A DNA stretch of 64,000 nucleotides from Phalacrocorax aristotelis (Eukaryota > Chordata > Aves > Suliformes > Phalacrocoracidae). Below the pieces are notes generated by a model, which saw nothing but the letters and a program-made list of their open reading frames with translations, was not told the origin of the DNA and did not search any database. A program made the position numbers and the translations under genes. The DNA is taken from contig NC_134278.1 of the NCBI RefSeq assembly GCF_949628215.1, positions 110,519,277 to 110,583,276 on the forward strand. Reading direction: 5' to 3'. Shown here piece by piece: positions 39,251-54,400 of this stretch (the stretch's first letter is position 1; each line of letters opens with the position of its first letter).

Positions 39251-42200
39251 AAAAGAAACCTGTTATCCATAGCCATTCATATATGCACTTATAATCCGTC
39301 ACAAAAATGTTAGTTCTTTGAATTTAGATAAATCATTTAAAAATGCGTATGGCACTTATCCTTTCATTTTCTGTTTCTGGAAAGAAAGTCTAGTTGATTG
39401 AAGACTGCTGCTCTACTGTACTCAAAGAGTCTGCCACACTATTGAAATATATTCTTCTTTCAACACATTTATGATGAGTGGGTTTTGAGTTTGGAATAGT
39501 TTAACAGTCAAAACAATTCACATTCCATATTACAAGTTGAGCTTTATTTAAAGAAGGGGGAAGCTAAGACTAGTTTAGAGTTGTTTGCTCAAGTTATCAG
39601 ATTGCCAAAAGCCCAATTTAACCTCCAAATAGTTGGAAAACAACGAATTTGCAGTACTGTTGTGAATTGTTTTTAGAGAGATTCAGTGTGGTGGGTTTTT
39701 TGTTTTCCCTAAACCAGTATATTAAAATATACTTTTTCAAGTCTTCTATTTTATTGTGAGGTCTCTTCTTGTGCAGTGTGTTAGAAACAATAATATCTGA
39801 GATGTAAGCAATTAAGTTAAACTGAAATAGTTGCTATAACAGTCATATAGAAATCCCAAGGAGTAAATGGCATCTAAGGAAAGATGCACATGAGTCAGCC
39901 CCCTGGATGGAAAGGGATCCCCTAAGCTGTCTATGGGATTTTGTCTCCACATTGTCTACCACAATGTCTAAAGTAGCCACATCTAAATGAGGCGCATGTG
40001 TAAACTAGACACTTTCAGGAACTTGGATGCTTTATTCCAGGCTGCAGAGATCTGCCTTCCTCTCCTCATGGTTCACAGCTCCAAAATGGATACCAGTGGC
40101 CAAGCCAGGTTCTTCTCAAGGAATACTGGAAGAAAATAAAAGTGCTTTTTCTTATTGTCGGGAATAGTCACACCAGCTGTTGGCACTACAGAAAGCTGTA
40201 AGAGGCAGCTGGAGTTGTGCAACCTTCACTTCCTTATCCCACCATATGCAGGGCCACCATCTTATCTGGAAAGAGAGCAATAACTGACATACCTGGAGAG
40301 AGATTAATAATAAAGCAGTACTTGTGCTGTTGCAATAAAAACTGTCTGGACAGATTCCATTCATTTATTTCATTTTTAAAAGGTCAAACTTTAAAAGCAC
40401 AAACTTGTATACCAAATGTGCTACAAAATATTTCAGATGGGGAGGGAGAAGTGGGGAATGCCACCTTGCACCCTGCAGACCCCTGCAGCTGGGTAGTTCC
40501 TGTGGATCACTTAAACGGCAGTAACTTCTATACTGTATGCTGGTATAGCACTCTTCTATACTACCACAAGGCAATAGTCAGCCTGCAGCCAGTATTAGAG
40601 CAGAACGATGTCACCATTAGGTATAATGACCTTTGTATTTCCCTCAGCTCTGAACTCCAAGATACTCCAAGCATTCTCTGTAGAAAATGAAAAATGGAGC
40701 AGTAATTGTTTCCTAGGAAGAATGAACAAATCCAAATCAGCAGGGAGGGCAAAGCTCTCTCAGTTTTACAGTGGAAATCCTCAGGAAACTTACTGCCGCC
40801 GTGTGCCATCCTTACCACAGGACTAAAAGGATGGGCAGGCTCTTTATGCTCAACATGTTTCAGCTACTGGATGGGAGAGTTTGTTTTAATGAAAGACTTT
40901 GTGTTTCCAATGAGAAGGACTGGAACACAAAGATTTTGTCTTTGACAGGGTTAGTCAGACTTTAAATGGGAGTTGTGAGAAAGTGATGAGTGCAGGATTT
41001 GGCCCTGTATGAAGTCTGGATTTTCTTTCGTTATTACGTGGAGCACAATAAGGCAGCATATAAAACAAACTTCAAACATTCTGCTATGGCTTGTCCTTTA
41101 AAAAAAAAGTGGCCTAGTTTTCCTGCATCTCCATAGCCAGCCATGCATGCCTCCTCCTAGGCCTGCTTGCATTGCTTTTCCAGCTGCTCCCATGATCTCT
41201 CAGTTCATCCATGTTTGGTGTCTGAAGAGGCAAAAAGGGACATTTCAGAAGAATTTAGGGAAGATCCACACCACAGGTGCAGAGAAACACAAGCTAGCTC
41301 AATGCCAATGGCAGTGCAGAGATGACCCACATTGGTTAGCACCAGGACTAGAAGCAGGATTGTTGCTTCAGCGTCATGCTGAGCCGACCTGGCAATATCC
41401 CTCTCCGACTGCATCAGCAACTGTGCATGACTCCACAGTACACTGGGTTAGTGTTAGGGCAGGAGTCTTTGCAACACAGCCCTTGCCACACAAACAGGCA
41501 TACCTCTAGCAGTAGGTGTTTAGGTTTCTTTGGCCCCTCAGAAAATCTTTGTGATCAGCATACTTGTGTCCTCCGTCCCCTCAGCATACAACCCAGTGCC
41601 TTCAGATGTGTTTTAGTTGTGTGGGAATTGTTCAAGCTCACTACTGTTGCCACAGCTGCTAAAGGAAAACATTTAGTTAAAGATGAGGGTAAGCACACAT
41701 TATAGATGTAAGCATATGGCTGTCAAGCTGCTGCCCAACAGCTTCCATAGTTATGTGGCACCTTATGTTATACAAGGCACTTGGAATTTTTTAGATAACA
41801 AAAGCTAACGAAGACAGCTATTATAGGTTTATGCTGCACTTGCTTCCTGATAAAGTTGCCAATCCAGTGCTTTGAATTCTGTGCCAACAGCTTTGACAAA
41901 AGTGAAAGAGCAAGCTGTGCTTTTAACAGATGCAAATGCTTTGGTTGCAGAGATGGCTGGTTTTTCAAAATCATTATCACATATGTGGGATTTCAGATGC
42001 ATACTTTTTCTGAAGCAACAACATTCAGGCAACGCGAGCAACTTTTCCATAGCACTGGGAGGCTTTTAAGGAGCAAAAGCAACTGGCATTATCTAGCAAC
42101 TATTTTACTGTCCTGCAAGTGGTTATACTGAACTGCCGCACATATGGCTGGCACTGTTGGAAATGTCCCTCATTACTGTTACACCAGCAACAAGCCATAT

Positions 42201-43300
42201 TGTTGAATTTTGGGAAATTTGCAGTCCTTTCACTGATGACTGAGGAACAAAGACAAAAACCCCAGCATTATATATTAAATTACTGACTAGGTATTCTAGA
42301 TTTGAGAATAGTTCTTCATCTAGTGTTAGCCTCTCTCTATCTCTCCATGTCTCAGTCTAGTGTATGGCTTCTGAAATACTGTGAAATTTCTTTCTTTGCT
42401 TGAATAAGGTTATCACAATACTTCAAGAATTTGAGACCATCTATTTGGTCCTTTTAATGACAATTTTAGCAGCAGAGGTGCATGGAAAATGCATTACGTC
42501 TGTGAAAGTGATGAACATAACCTAGGTATGTTGTAATGCAATACTCTTTTCCACCAGAGGTTCACATCAGCTTTTCTTTTGTCATTACACAAGTATAAAC
42601 TTAATTCTAAACCTTTGTTTTGCACAGACAGGATCTGGCAAATCTTGGCACCGTATGCTATTCATCAAAGAAAGAAATAGTCCAGACTGTGTAAAGTCTT
42701 GGCTCTACAAGTGTGTGTGTTGGGCTTTAAATGGTATGTGGTGTGTAGTCCAATGCAAGTGAAAGTTGTTCTGAGGAACCAGTGAGGCTCTGTTTTGAGT
42801 CACCTACTGAATGGGGGCAGGTCCGAGCATAATTCCTTACTTACACAAACCCATGCTTAAAGCAAAGCATGGTCTGCTTGAGAAAAGCTATGCCAAAAAT
42901 TGTGGTTTTTTAGTTGACTGGGAATGGGAAAAATAATCTTCCTGTCATCTTTTTGAAGCTTTGTTAAAAATGAAAAAAACTCTATTTTGCAAAATGAAAC
43001 CTTATTTTAAGGTAAAAAAAAAACAAAAATATTTTATTTTCAATTAACTATTCCTCAGTCCTCCTCCTTCCCACAACCTTTGTCATCCTTTCTACAGTAA
43101 AAACTATGTAATGAAGTCAGTACAGATTCTGCAGAACATACTTTTTGGTAGGAAAAGAAAAAGAGGGTCCAGGAAAGTTTTACTCTACTGATGAAGAAAA
43201 GCCATATCATAGGGTACAAAGACTGAATCTTCAGGTAGAGACACTTCAGTCTCTGCTCTTTGCAGAATAACTTGCCGAGTTGTGTTCTCATCAACTCCTG

Positions 43301-43349
43301 CTCCCCTTCTCTTTCTTCCTCCCTCCCTCCTCCTTTTTCTCTCCCTTTT
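43301..43349. repeat. 49-bp homopyrimidine tract
   Basis: An unbroken run of C and T on the plus strand rich in CTTCC and CCTCC words; a possible triplex-forming tract. Confidence 0.85.
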
Positions 43350-46300
43350 AATGTATTTCTTCTCATTCAAGCCATCACTTCCAAATGTGTGACTTGCAGA
43401 TTAATGCATAAAGAAATAAGAATGTTCCCCATAATCAAATTCTCTCTGTCACTGTCAGTTTCTTAACGACTGTTCTGGTCTAAGTCTTAAACAAAGCACA
43501 GAAATAATTCCATGTCCTTGCTTTTTGGTTCAAAAAGATTTACAAAAGTTAGTCTTCATGTAGGAGGTGCAAAGTAACTCTGACAGAGGTGGAGGGTTTG
43601 TCCTAAGAGAAAGAAAAAAGACATTATTTCTGAGCATAAATTCTCCTCAAACCTTGTGCTTTTATGCTGTCTATTTGATAGAAGCAGATGGCTGCCTTTC
43701 CAAGGTTCTCTTATTCAACCAAATCACCAGGTAATTTAACGGCTTTTCTGTCATTTTCTTACTGCAAAGACCGGTGACTAATCTGCTATTAAAATCTATA
43801 ACAGTATCATGTGGGCAACTGCTATAATGCACTCTGACATTGTGGACCAGAGCTTCATCCCTTCCTAGCTGCACCTTATGTCACTCCTTTATCAGGTGGG
43901 ACATCTCAGAGGAGGTGACAGAATGCTGAGTGTAGGTGGCAGGCAGGACGTTGGCTCAGGAGCCACTGTGCTCATTCTCTGCCAGCGGGGGTTATCTATA
44001 GGTGCATACCAGCCAGGACAGCCTCACATATTAAGCCACAAAGAGCCCAAAGTGAACTTGTAATCAGGCCACTCACATTTAACTTAAAGGGAATCTGTCC
44101 TATCTCATCTCAGCCGATGAAAAAAAAAAACCTTTATCTTACAGTCCCTATTTTCAGTGGGCTGGGCATGGTATCTTTTATCTGACAAATGCAAGAAGAT
44201 GCAGGAAGAGTCTGATTACAGTTTTACTTACACTAGGTTTCCACACATACATCCATCTGTCCTGATTTCAGAGACACTCCTCACTTTTTCATGCCCATAT
44301 ATGGTACCATCTACCCACACAGGCTACTTTAGACTTTAATATAAGATAAGATTCAGAGTGCCTAATATACCTGGACAGCTAAGGTACTCAGAATATCCCT
44401 CCTATGATATCCCCTATTAGGTGTTCCTCTGCCAGGGCTCCAGAAGGTCTTGCTCCCAAATTTTCTCCTAGGGTATTTAGCTATAAGCCAAGAAAACTCA
44501 TTAAACCAAATCGTGAACCTCGAAAATGTTCAATCTGTATTGCAATATGGAGGTATCTGGCTGACAAAAACCATTAGGCAGGGCTTTCAAGCTCCAGAGG
44601 ATACACAAAGTCCATAATCAGATTATTTCTATCGTTAGACCAACATCTGGCTCTCAGCTTCTCTCATAATAGTGCTGTGGTTGGGGTGCTACCTCAGCTT
44701 GCATTTTCATAAGCTACACTGTTCAGTGATTTATATCAGTCTGCTTTTAATCACATTGTGCCAAAATTAACCGACTGTAATTGCCACCCAGGGCAGGCCA
44801 TCTTCTGGAAAGGACATAAACGAGATTAGTTATCAGGGCAGGATGCAGCTGCATGGCTATGAAGTGGAAGAGTGATCTGTGCACTAGCTTGGCCTCTCCC
44901 CCATTATGTAAGTGAAAGAGCATGGCACTAATGGGGAGAAAGGGAAACTGAAGTATCCTTGACTTCATCCTTTCCTCCTCCCCTCAATTTTCATTCCGTA
45001 TATTTTTCAGCTGCAGAGAAATGAAAATGTCTTTAATTTTGTTTAATTTCTCAAACACTCTATTTACATGATCAATTAAAAAATATAACTTCAAATCTCA
45101 AACAAAGTACTTCCCCTCTCTTCCTCCCATAATTTCAGTTTGTCAGCAAAAATACACCCATAAACCCATCATGTTTGCATATGTGTGTACAGCATCCAAA
45201 CCACACTGTGCTCTGCAACATGGTGAGAGCTTTTGCATAGCTGGAGGGAGCAGACGAATGGGATCTGAAAGGTGGGAAACCTTCCGAGCATACCATTTCT
45301 CTTTTTGTGCTTCAGATCCAACACTGACTGAAGTCAGAGACCGAGTTTCTAGCAGCTTCAGTAGGCTTTGGAATAGGCTCTAAGGATGGAGCTAGCAGAA
45401 GATATTTAGTTACAACATCAGCTTCGTAATAGTTGCCAATATTTTTTTTAACTAGGAAATATTAGCAAATGCGATAACACAGTGAAATGTGGTGACAATA
45501 GGAATACTGTTCATATCTTGTTCATTCAAGTTATGACACAAAGTAGAAAATACTATTAAAACCATGTGGTGATCTTTAAAGAATCTGGCTTTGTTTAAAG
45601 CTACCCTTGTTTTGCAAGATCAAAGGTAAAACAAAGTCTTTACAAATCATTTTGTTAATCAGACAATGGTGATACAAAGATCACTGTAAGCATGAAGGGG
45701 AGAGGGAGCCTGGCTTTTGTTCTGCTGCTGCAGAAGTGAAGGAAAAGGGGATTGGGACAGGGAAAAGGGCAGAAGAAGAGGCTTCCTCCCCACTTCAGCA
45801 CTCTCTCTGCATAAACCAGTCATAGGAGTGGACTCTTGGAGGTCTTCCCTGGAGGAAAAGAATGAGGTTATCACACAGTTAGTTGGCTTCAGAGCTAAAA
45901 AGAAAACTGCCACGTGAGCCCAGCCTTGAAATACAACCAACGTAGCCAGTAATCAGTAACAGCTTTCTCCTTCAGTGGAAGATACAAGAAACCCACAGCA
46001 CGTTCTCAGTAATAGTTTTGATGCATGCCTAGTTATCAAGCTGTTCAAAGAGAAACTTAGGGCCCAAAACTGTTACAGCTATACTCTATACACTACAGAG
46101 CTAGATCCTATAATCCCATTGATGTATCTTCCTTTTTCTTACGGTCAAAGGTTTGCCAGATAAAGACTGATTTATTGTTTATACTTCTATAATTACCTCA
46201 TGGAATTTAAGCCCTTAGATCTAGCAAACACCTCCTCTTGTAACATCACACCTATTCTTTCCTCTTTCTCTTTTTCTCTCTGCTCACATCTTCACTTCTT

Positions 46301-49300
46301 ATATCTCCATCCTTTGATGTACAAACCGCTGTCATAATTAACACATGCCAACCGGTCCCCATCCCCATCCCTGCTTCACTCTTCCACCCTCATGTGCAGG
46401 AAGGCAGAGAAGCGTCACCCCTTCACTGTGCTTCCCCCACTTCTGCCTCTTCCCTTCTGTGTGCAGAAGAGGAGCGAGTGGCAACCAGCCCAGGGTTCTG
46501 CTTGTACATGTCCATTGATGAATGGGAATAATCAACAGTGGCCGAATGGAATAAAGAGCCTCAGACAAAGCCAGTGCGGCCTGACAGAGCGCCTACTAAT
46601 GTCAGACAAAAACAAGCAGCAGAAATAATATCAAATCAGACCAAAAGCCACCAGCAGAAAAGGAAGATTGTCTACAATCTTCTCTGAGGCATTAATGGCT
46701 CTTCAGGATACAACACAGCAAAAGAGTTTGCTGAGGTTGGTGCTAATAATAAGCATGTTGTCTCGGAAGTATCCTTCATGCTCATTATCTAAGGCAGATT
46801 TAGATGTTATTTTACTAGGACCAACAAATGAAACTTTGAAGGAGTTTCCTCTTTTAGGTGGGAGGATAGACTCAATGCAGTGACATTTGGCAGATAAATG
46901 TGTAAGCCGAAGCTCTGCCCAAGCAGAGGTGAAAACTAATCTCCAGAACAAAGAGCAAATTTCATTTAGGCCTAAAAAAACTATGAGCAATCTGCAGATA
47001 GTATGACCTAATACTTGCCAAAAATGTGATTACTAATTTTGTATGCATCACATTGGGCCTGGTTTAGAAAAGTATTCTGTAAGATAGGACATCATACACA
47101 TATGTGGGAAAAGGTCCATCACCCATCTCAGCACAGTCACGCACTTTTGCTAGCGGGCATAGACAGTGAATTTTCAGGGTCACTCAGCACTAGCTTAGTT
47201 CTGGTTCCTTGGTGCAATTTCCACTGACTGGCTTATTCTAGAGTAGAAATAGGCCAATGACAATCAATTCTTAGAAGACTGCACACACACTCAAAGAGTA
47301 GTTCTGGCTTTACCCAGTGAAAACTGCCAATGGGTCAAATCCTGCAACATGGAAGCTGAGATGTTCTGGAAAGCACAGCAATTCCAGGCAAGAGCGTGCT
47401 GCCACATATAAATTAAGAGGTGGATTTTTAAGGCTGAAGCAGTTGGAGTGTCCTCATAACTAGACAGCCTCTGTAGAGTTTGGCTCTGGAGATACCCATC
47501 CACAGGGCTCAACCATATGGGTGAGTTGTTTCAGGCTAACAGAGTCTCTCTTTCAAGCCATAGCAAATAAGAAGTGCTTTGGCTTAATTTAGTCCATGAA
47601 GATGGCACACAGAGACAATAACTGAAGCTTTTCTGAGGTGTTTTGTCTTAATCTACTCCATAGTGAAAGATGGCACATACACAATTACTGAAGATTTTCT
47701 GACTCAGAAAGCCTCTTAAGAAATGTATATTTGGCATACATTTGACAAATGTCATATCTGATCCCATCAAAATACCTTTGAAATAGGTCTTAATTCCAAG
47801 TGCATGGGCTGTAGTCCTGACAGCACAGGAAAAGCATATTTTACCACATCACAGTCAGGACTTTGCTCAGCCAGTATTGTGTTTTGACACAATTTCATTA
47901 ATTTATCTGCAAGGGAAAAGGCATCATGAATTAGTCCATTTCTTTCAAAAACACTTTCTTTCAATATTTTGTAGGTAACTAACTGTTATTGGGAAGCCCT
48001 TAATTCCCTACACTTTGCCAGTATTGTACAGTTAGGGCGTTTAAAATATTTATACAAAGCCCTCATCTTTTTTATAGACTCAGCTATCAGTTAAGAAGCC
48101 TCCTTTTGCATACAAAAATGCTGCTAATTATGACACACTGGAAATCTACCACAGAGTTTATCTGAGAGGCTTGAGAATTGATACAAATTGGTACAGAGCA
48201 GCTGGATGTAAATCAACAAGTCCTCCAAGTTCTGGCACAGCTCTTCAGTTAGACTAATTTTCTCAGCTGAGAATTGCTTCCAGATCAAAAATACAGGCTT
48301 TGGAGCAAGTACAGCAAAAATATTACTAGCAGAGAGATAACATCTAAATCAATGATGAGTGCCCAGCATACATGACCACCTTATAGTTAAAATATGAAAG
48401 AAGGGCTTTTATTAGTTTTACAATCGTGACTAATATTTTCAAGTAATGCCAAATGTTTTACAGATGTTGATAGGAACAACTGCTGACTACAGTGTGCTCC
48501 AACCCAGAACTGAACTAAACACTTTGGAGAAATCCAGATCAGAACTGTGCAGCCAGCCTTCCTGTAAACCTAATCATAAACAGCAAAACACTGTAAATAA
48601 TACTGAGCCAATACAAAAGCCTACATCTAATTCAAGGTTTTGGGGAATTTGCTAGCTTTGCTGATGGCTTCTTGTGAAGGGCTGAAGCAACGTTCTGCAT
48701 CTTAAAGCGACACAACTCAGTGAAAGTCCTGTCCTGGAGCTACATATAGAAAAGGGAATCTTGTCAAAGTGTTGGCTGTGATGAAATAGAGGTTATGTGC
48801 TGCATTAAATTATTTTCCACATCAAACATCTACCTTGTGGAAAAGAAGACACAGCATTCCCGTGTCTGATGAAGACATGTCTTAAATGCAAAGAAGCAAA
48901 TGCTGAACAGCAGTTTAAAATTCACCATGTCTTCTTGAGCTAAACTGAGAGACTACCCAGTACTGCTTTAAGAAAGGACTTTTTGTCAACTGAGAATAGT
49001 GAATGTGAGACTCATGGAAAAACAATACAATGGAAGGCAGATGTCACTCAGACAGTCTCTGTAAACAAGACATAAGCAGGAGAGTGTTCTGAGCAATCTT
49101 ACTCTGACTGTCCTGTCCAGGATGTATCTTACCAGTTTCACTTGGGACAAGACTCCAGAGACTAGCAGAGTTTATTGCAAAGAACTTATTTTAAATACAA
49201 AGTTCAAACTTTCCATCTTTCCTTCTTCAAAACCGACCTCTTAAAGTTCATTGTAGCATTATGTCACATGAATAAATTTTTAAACAATCTGTTGAGGTAT

Positions 49301-51412
49301 AAATTTCTGATTCTGAAAGTAACTTATGAAGTATATAAGAGAAACATGATAAAACTAAAAACTAATCTATCTTCCATGTTGCCCTCTTCTAATGCCATTT
49401 AGACATCTACTTTCACATATCTGTAGTTCCACACTGATTTTCAGCTTATATAAAAGACTGGAAATATTTTGCTTTGTGATGGAAGAATTGCAGTGGAAGT
49501 TCTTGCTTAAAATGACATGTACACACCTCTGATTCTTGATCCATTTTTGGGATGTAGAAGGCTTCTACTATCACTGTTTTAAACTCTCAGCAATATACTG
49601 TACAGTATTATTTCTATGCATCTTGACTTTGCCAGTAATAACATTTATGACAATTTTCATGTGAGCCAGCCCTAATATCAGATGCATTCACGTTTTCCAT
49701 TACACAAGGGAAATATCAGATGGTAACCGGAAAAGTCTAGATAAATGTCGTGCTAGTAAGACAAACTGTGACAATTACCAATTTTCCAGGTGAGTTCAGG
49801 AATGATCAAGAGCATAGCAGGATTAAAAAAGGATTAGAAATGTATAAGGATAATAACACAATTACAGCAGATCAGAAGAAGAAAGATATAGGAGCAGTCA
49901 CGTATAAACTCATGAACTGCTTTGGCCTGCAGTCCCTCTTAAGCTCAGTGGCTTACTGGTGCTCCAAGCATCACCGCATCGCTCAGGCTGTGCAGGACAC
50001 ACTACAGGGTTGAGATTTTGGTCTGGGAAGAACCTCCTATCTGGAGTGATTTTTCTATAACCATCCATTACACGTGTTCCTTGGGCTTACAGCGTCTTGT
50101 CACCCCCAAAACAAGGCAGCACCACACTAGGTCATGAACAAAAATTAGCTGTGCTGAAGGCAGCAGCCTGTAAAAAGAAGCAACAAATCACCTGTTTGCT
50201 TTGCATGGGGAGGAGGACATTAGCTGTTAGCTTGCCCAGCTAACTCTGCACTTCTGGGAAAGGACAAGGTTTCAAGGACAAGAGAAGCTATATAGGCATG
50301 GGGAGCCAGCCTCTTCAGGCTTGCTCTCTGCAAAATGACCTTATGTTACAGAAACCATAATGTTCAAAACACAATCTCCCTCTGGGTTTGGTGAAATTCT
50401 GTTTTGCCAACAGGACTGAGAAGCTGTAAACTGGCTCTGCTGTGACAAGACAAAATCACAGATTTGGCCCTATATTTGTGCGCTGCATATATCTAAGCAA
50501 ACTGAAGATGGCATCTGCAGTTGTTAACCTGAGGGAGGGCTTTCTTTTCACAGAGAAACTGCAGGAATCATTTATGTGATATATAAACACTTCTACAATA
50601 AAAAAGAAATACTACAGTCATTTTGAATGAAGCAGGAGTCCCGTTTTCCCACTTCTCTTACAGTTCTGGGTTAAGAAATCCAAGAGTCCTTGCAGAAAAG
50701 GAATGTTTTGTTGCTGTTACTTTTTATGGGAACTCTGAGTCATTCAGTGAAATTCTGCTGCTGGATAAAAGCATTTTAAAAGTCTGAAATGTGAAGTCCT
50801 AGATTGCAACAGTTTAGCATTTACTTTTTATGGTTTTTTTTTTTTCATTCTAAACTCCTATTTATGACAATGAAAAGCAGCTGGATAAATGGGTATTTTA
50901 TCCTATATTCACATAATTAATATTTATGTACATTAAATGGAATAAGGGAAGCTAATGGCATGGGAGAGAATATGGAATTACATAGCAATTTGGAGCTCTG
51001 TAACACTGTATCTTATTATACTCTAAAGAATATGTGGGGCTTGTTGATTCTGCTGAAAATGGCAGGCTTTATTTATTTTAGGAAAAGTACAGTACATCCT
51101 GGTACCATCTGCTAGGTCATCTTGTTCACTTCATGCTACTCCATTAACGTGGCCTCACTCTGTCTGGGGAGACACAGGAGACAGGAAGAGGCATTTAAGG
51201 CTCTGTGCCCTTCTCATTTTTGAAGGTTGCTAGCTGTGATAGAAGCACCTGTCTTCTAAAAGCAGGAATGAGAATAGCTTTTTATGTGCACACCCACACA
51301 TTTAATTTATCAAATGCACATCCTACTGCCATCTCCTCAGCTAAATATTACAGGCAAACTCAAATAATTCTGCTGGGTAACAGAGCCACTATGCTGCCAG
51401 TGATCTAACCTC

Positions 51413-51472
51413 TGTGTGTGTGTGCATGTGTGTGTATGTATATACATGTATATGTGTCTATATATGTATCAG
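51413..51472. repeat. GT/AT simple repeat
   Basis: TG repeats followed by TATG/TATA alternation over about 60 bp; a degenerate microsatellite. Confidence 0.8.
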
Positions 51473-54400
51473 AGAGAAGAGAACCTTGAATGTAGGCCTC
51501 CACCATACAAGATGAGCTGTAAGAAGGTTGCTCTGTGGACTATCAAAACAGTGAGATACTTGCAGACATAGAAACAACTTTGATTTTCATGGAAAGAGAG
51601 CAAAAAAGCAGTAAGAATGGTTTCCATGGTGCAGAAATCCACTCTTCTGTTTGCTCTGGGCACTTCTTGGTGAATCTGTCATATCTTCTCATTTCAGTGA
51701 TATTTTGGTGGCTGCCAATACTGAAAAGATAATGAGATAGATGAGGTTGAAAAAGTGACAGAGATGCATTTACATAATTTGCTTGCCTTCTGGAAGTATT
51801 TATTTCTAAACAAGATGCAAAAAGCCTCACTGGGATTATCATGTGGCCATTTCCATAGTATTATGCACCATACATATACTGTCTTTCCAAACAAACAATC
51901 AGATGCAAAACTGCAACTTTGAAGTTATTCTTAATATTTTATTCCTTAGTCAAAATTTTAAACATGTGGTTTTTGCCAGTGTTCAATCTCACTGTAGATT
52001 TACACAGCTACAATAATATCTTAATACCATTCAATAATTATACAAAAGAAATAGGCCTGAGACCCTCAGGAAGATTCACTTACAATAAAGCCTTGAATTA
52101 CTATATTGTCACAAGCAACATCAGCAAACGGTAGTCCATATGACGTTATCCTGTCTAGGACTTAGAAAGCATAGTCCTCTCCTGCTCTCCCTTGGGCTTC
52201 TTGGTGTTATCTCCAGGGGATATTTACCTGTGCCGCTCTTCCCCCCAACTTTGGTCAGTGCTCTGCCCCACCCACATTTGTCCTTCTCTTAAAGTCCTTC
52301 AGGCAAAAGGCCGGATAAGGGAGCATGATGGATACTCTTACTGTGGTCATTACCATTGCTTATGGGTGATTGCCCATAACTGCATTGCAACCTCATGGTA
52401 TATTTACCCTTTCTTTTAGCCTCTTTTACCTCAAAGCCTGTGTAGTAATAACTGCAGTTTTCATTCAACAGTCCTGTGCCGGTCAGGAAATTTTACAAAC
52501 TGATAACTGACTGCAGCTATTCCCTAAATACAGCTGCCTCTGATGTGGAAGGCAATAACCTTTAAGAAGACCAGAAGAGAGCCCGCTGCATGCAGCAAGT
52601 CCTTGCAGCACGCAGAGAAAGTATGGCAGAGTTTTAGGTAAGTGGGATATAATTAGCCATGTTGGAATTTGACCAGGATATCAGGGTTAACACCCCTGCT
52701 CGTATGAGAAGTGCCTTGGGAGTTCCTCAGCAGCAGGCAGCCAGGACCTCTTGTTTTCATCACATTCCAGGCACTACATGACAGCTACCCAAATACGCTT
52801 TGCCTTAATGAAACAGAAATGCACATTTGATACCTACAATTTGGAACTGAGGTATGGACCTAATCCCAGAATGGATGAAGTTATATTTGTGAAATATTCA
52901 GAGTGAAAGAGGACTTCTGTATTTTGATTCTGGACCTTAGTTATTGGGAAATAGTAATGATAAAATCAGCCACTGGAAAATCTGTGGAGCTCGCAGGTTT
53001 CATGAACAGCTCGATCTGTTTGTAGTTGGCTGACAAGTCTAGAGGTGGGATTTCTTTTGTACAGCTTTTATGCATCACCTGCAAAACTCTGTTTGAAAAG
53101 ACCTCTGGTCATGGGCGTTACACAGTGCTCCAAACTGCACATGGAGATAGCTGCGCAGGCAGGAGTCCCAGTACTTTATAGCGTCCAAGAAGACTTGCCC
53201 AGCTGCTTCCTCTGCATGCGTCTTCCAACTACTTACGTTTTTATCTTATGTGAGCTGCTCTAGCTCTTCTACTATCAGCTGGTCCCCTTCCTGAGGTCTT
53301 TTCTAGCCCCAGGTTTTTATTACTTTCCTATGAGTCATGCATACCACAGATCGATGCAGCTCTGCCCTACCCAGGAAGACCGCAGGGCCAAACAGCTGCT
53401 GGTGGTGGGAGGAGTGAAGCTTCTTTAATTCCTCTAGTAAATCTCTGCTTGCTACCAGCAGCTACTGGAGGGTTATGGAAAAGTGGCCAAGAATTTTGCA
53501 CCGATTAGTGTATGGATGGAGATATTTTTTTATAATCATATTTTCTGTAACCCAAAATTATTTAAATGGGTGAACTGTATTGCCCTAAGCTTAAATTAGC
53601 ACTTTTCTCACAATTAAATTATTCCCCCACTGACAAGAGATTGTGAGCAGTGGTAGAGTTTAGACTTTCCTATTTTATACATGTTTCCTTATGTTGAGCG
53701 TGGAAGAGAAATCTATAATTTCTCTTCCAAACATATTTCCTCTGGTGTAACATTATTGTACTACATGTAACCATAGTCCAGGGCAATATGGTTAGACAAA
53801 ATACTGTACTCTAAAAAGTGACATTAAAAATTACCTCCCCATCTTTATTGGCTCACTTTTTCTCAGTCAGATACATTTGGCTTACAAGAAAAATTATGCT
53901 TTTCATTCTGATCTCAGGCTTTCCAAATTCAAAGAGAGCTATGGGTAAATAGCTGAATGAGAAAAGGATTGACAGAATGATTCAGATCCTTTTTGACACC
54001 CCAGCATCTTCAAATTATTGCTTACATCAGACATTAGTTATGCCTGACAGTGAAAGGCTGGGAACAAACACGTGGTTCAGATGATGATCTGTGTGCAGGA
54101 ATTCAGATAACCTCCTGGTAGCTCTGCTCTGCTCCATGTGCAGTGAAAAAGGAACATAACTTTTTTACCACTAAAGTTAAAGCAGGAAAGTAAGACAAAA
54201 GTCAGCCAATGCAATGAGTCAGAAGCGTTTTATATTCGCTTTACATAGCAGAGTGAATGTGAAACTTTCTTTTGGTGTTTTATGCCAAAAAGTGTTTTGG
54301 AGACTAACTGTAGGCAATACATGCCAGGGCGATTTATTTAGCTACATTGTTATTAAAAAACAATACTGCCACAACTACCTGGCTAGAACGGGCTATGCAG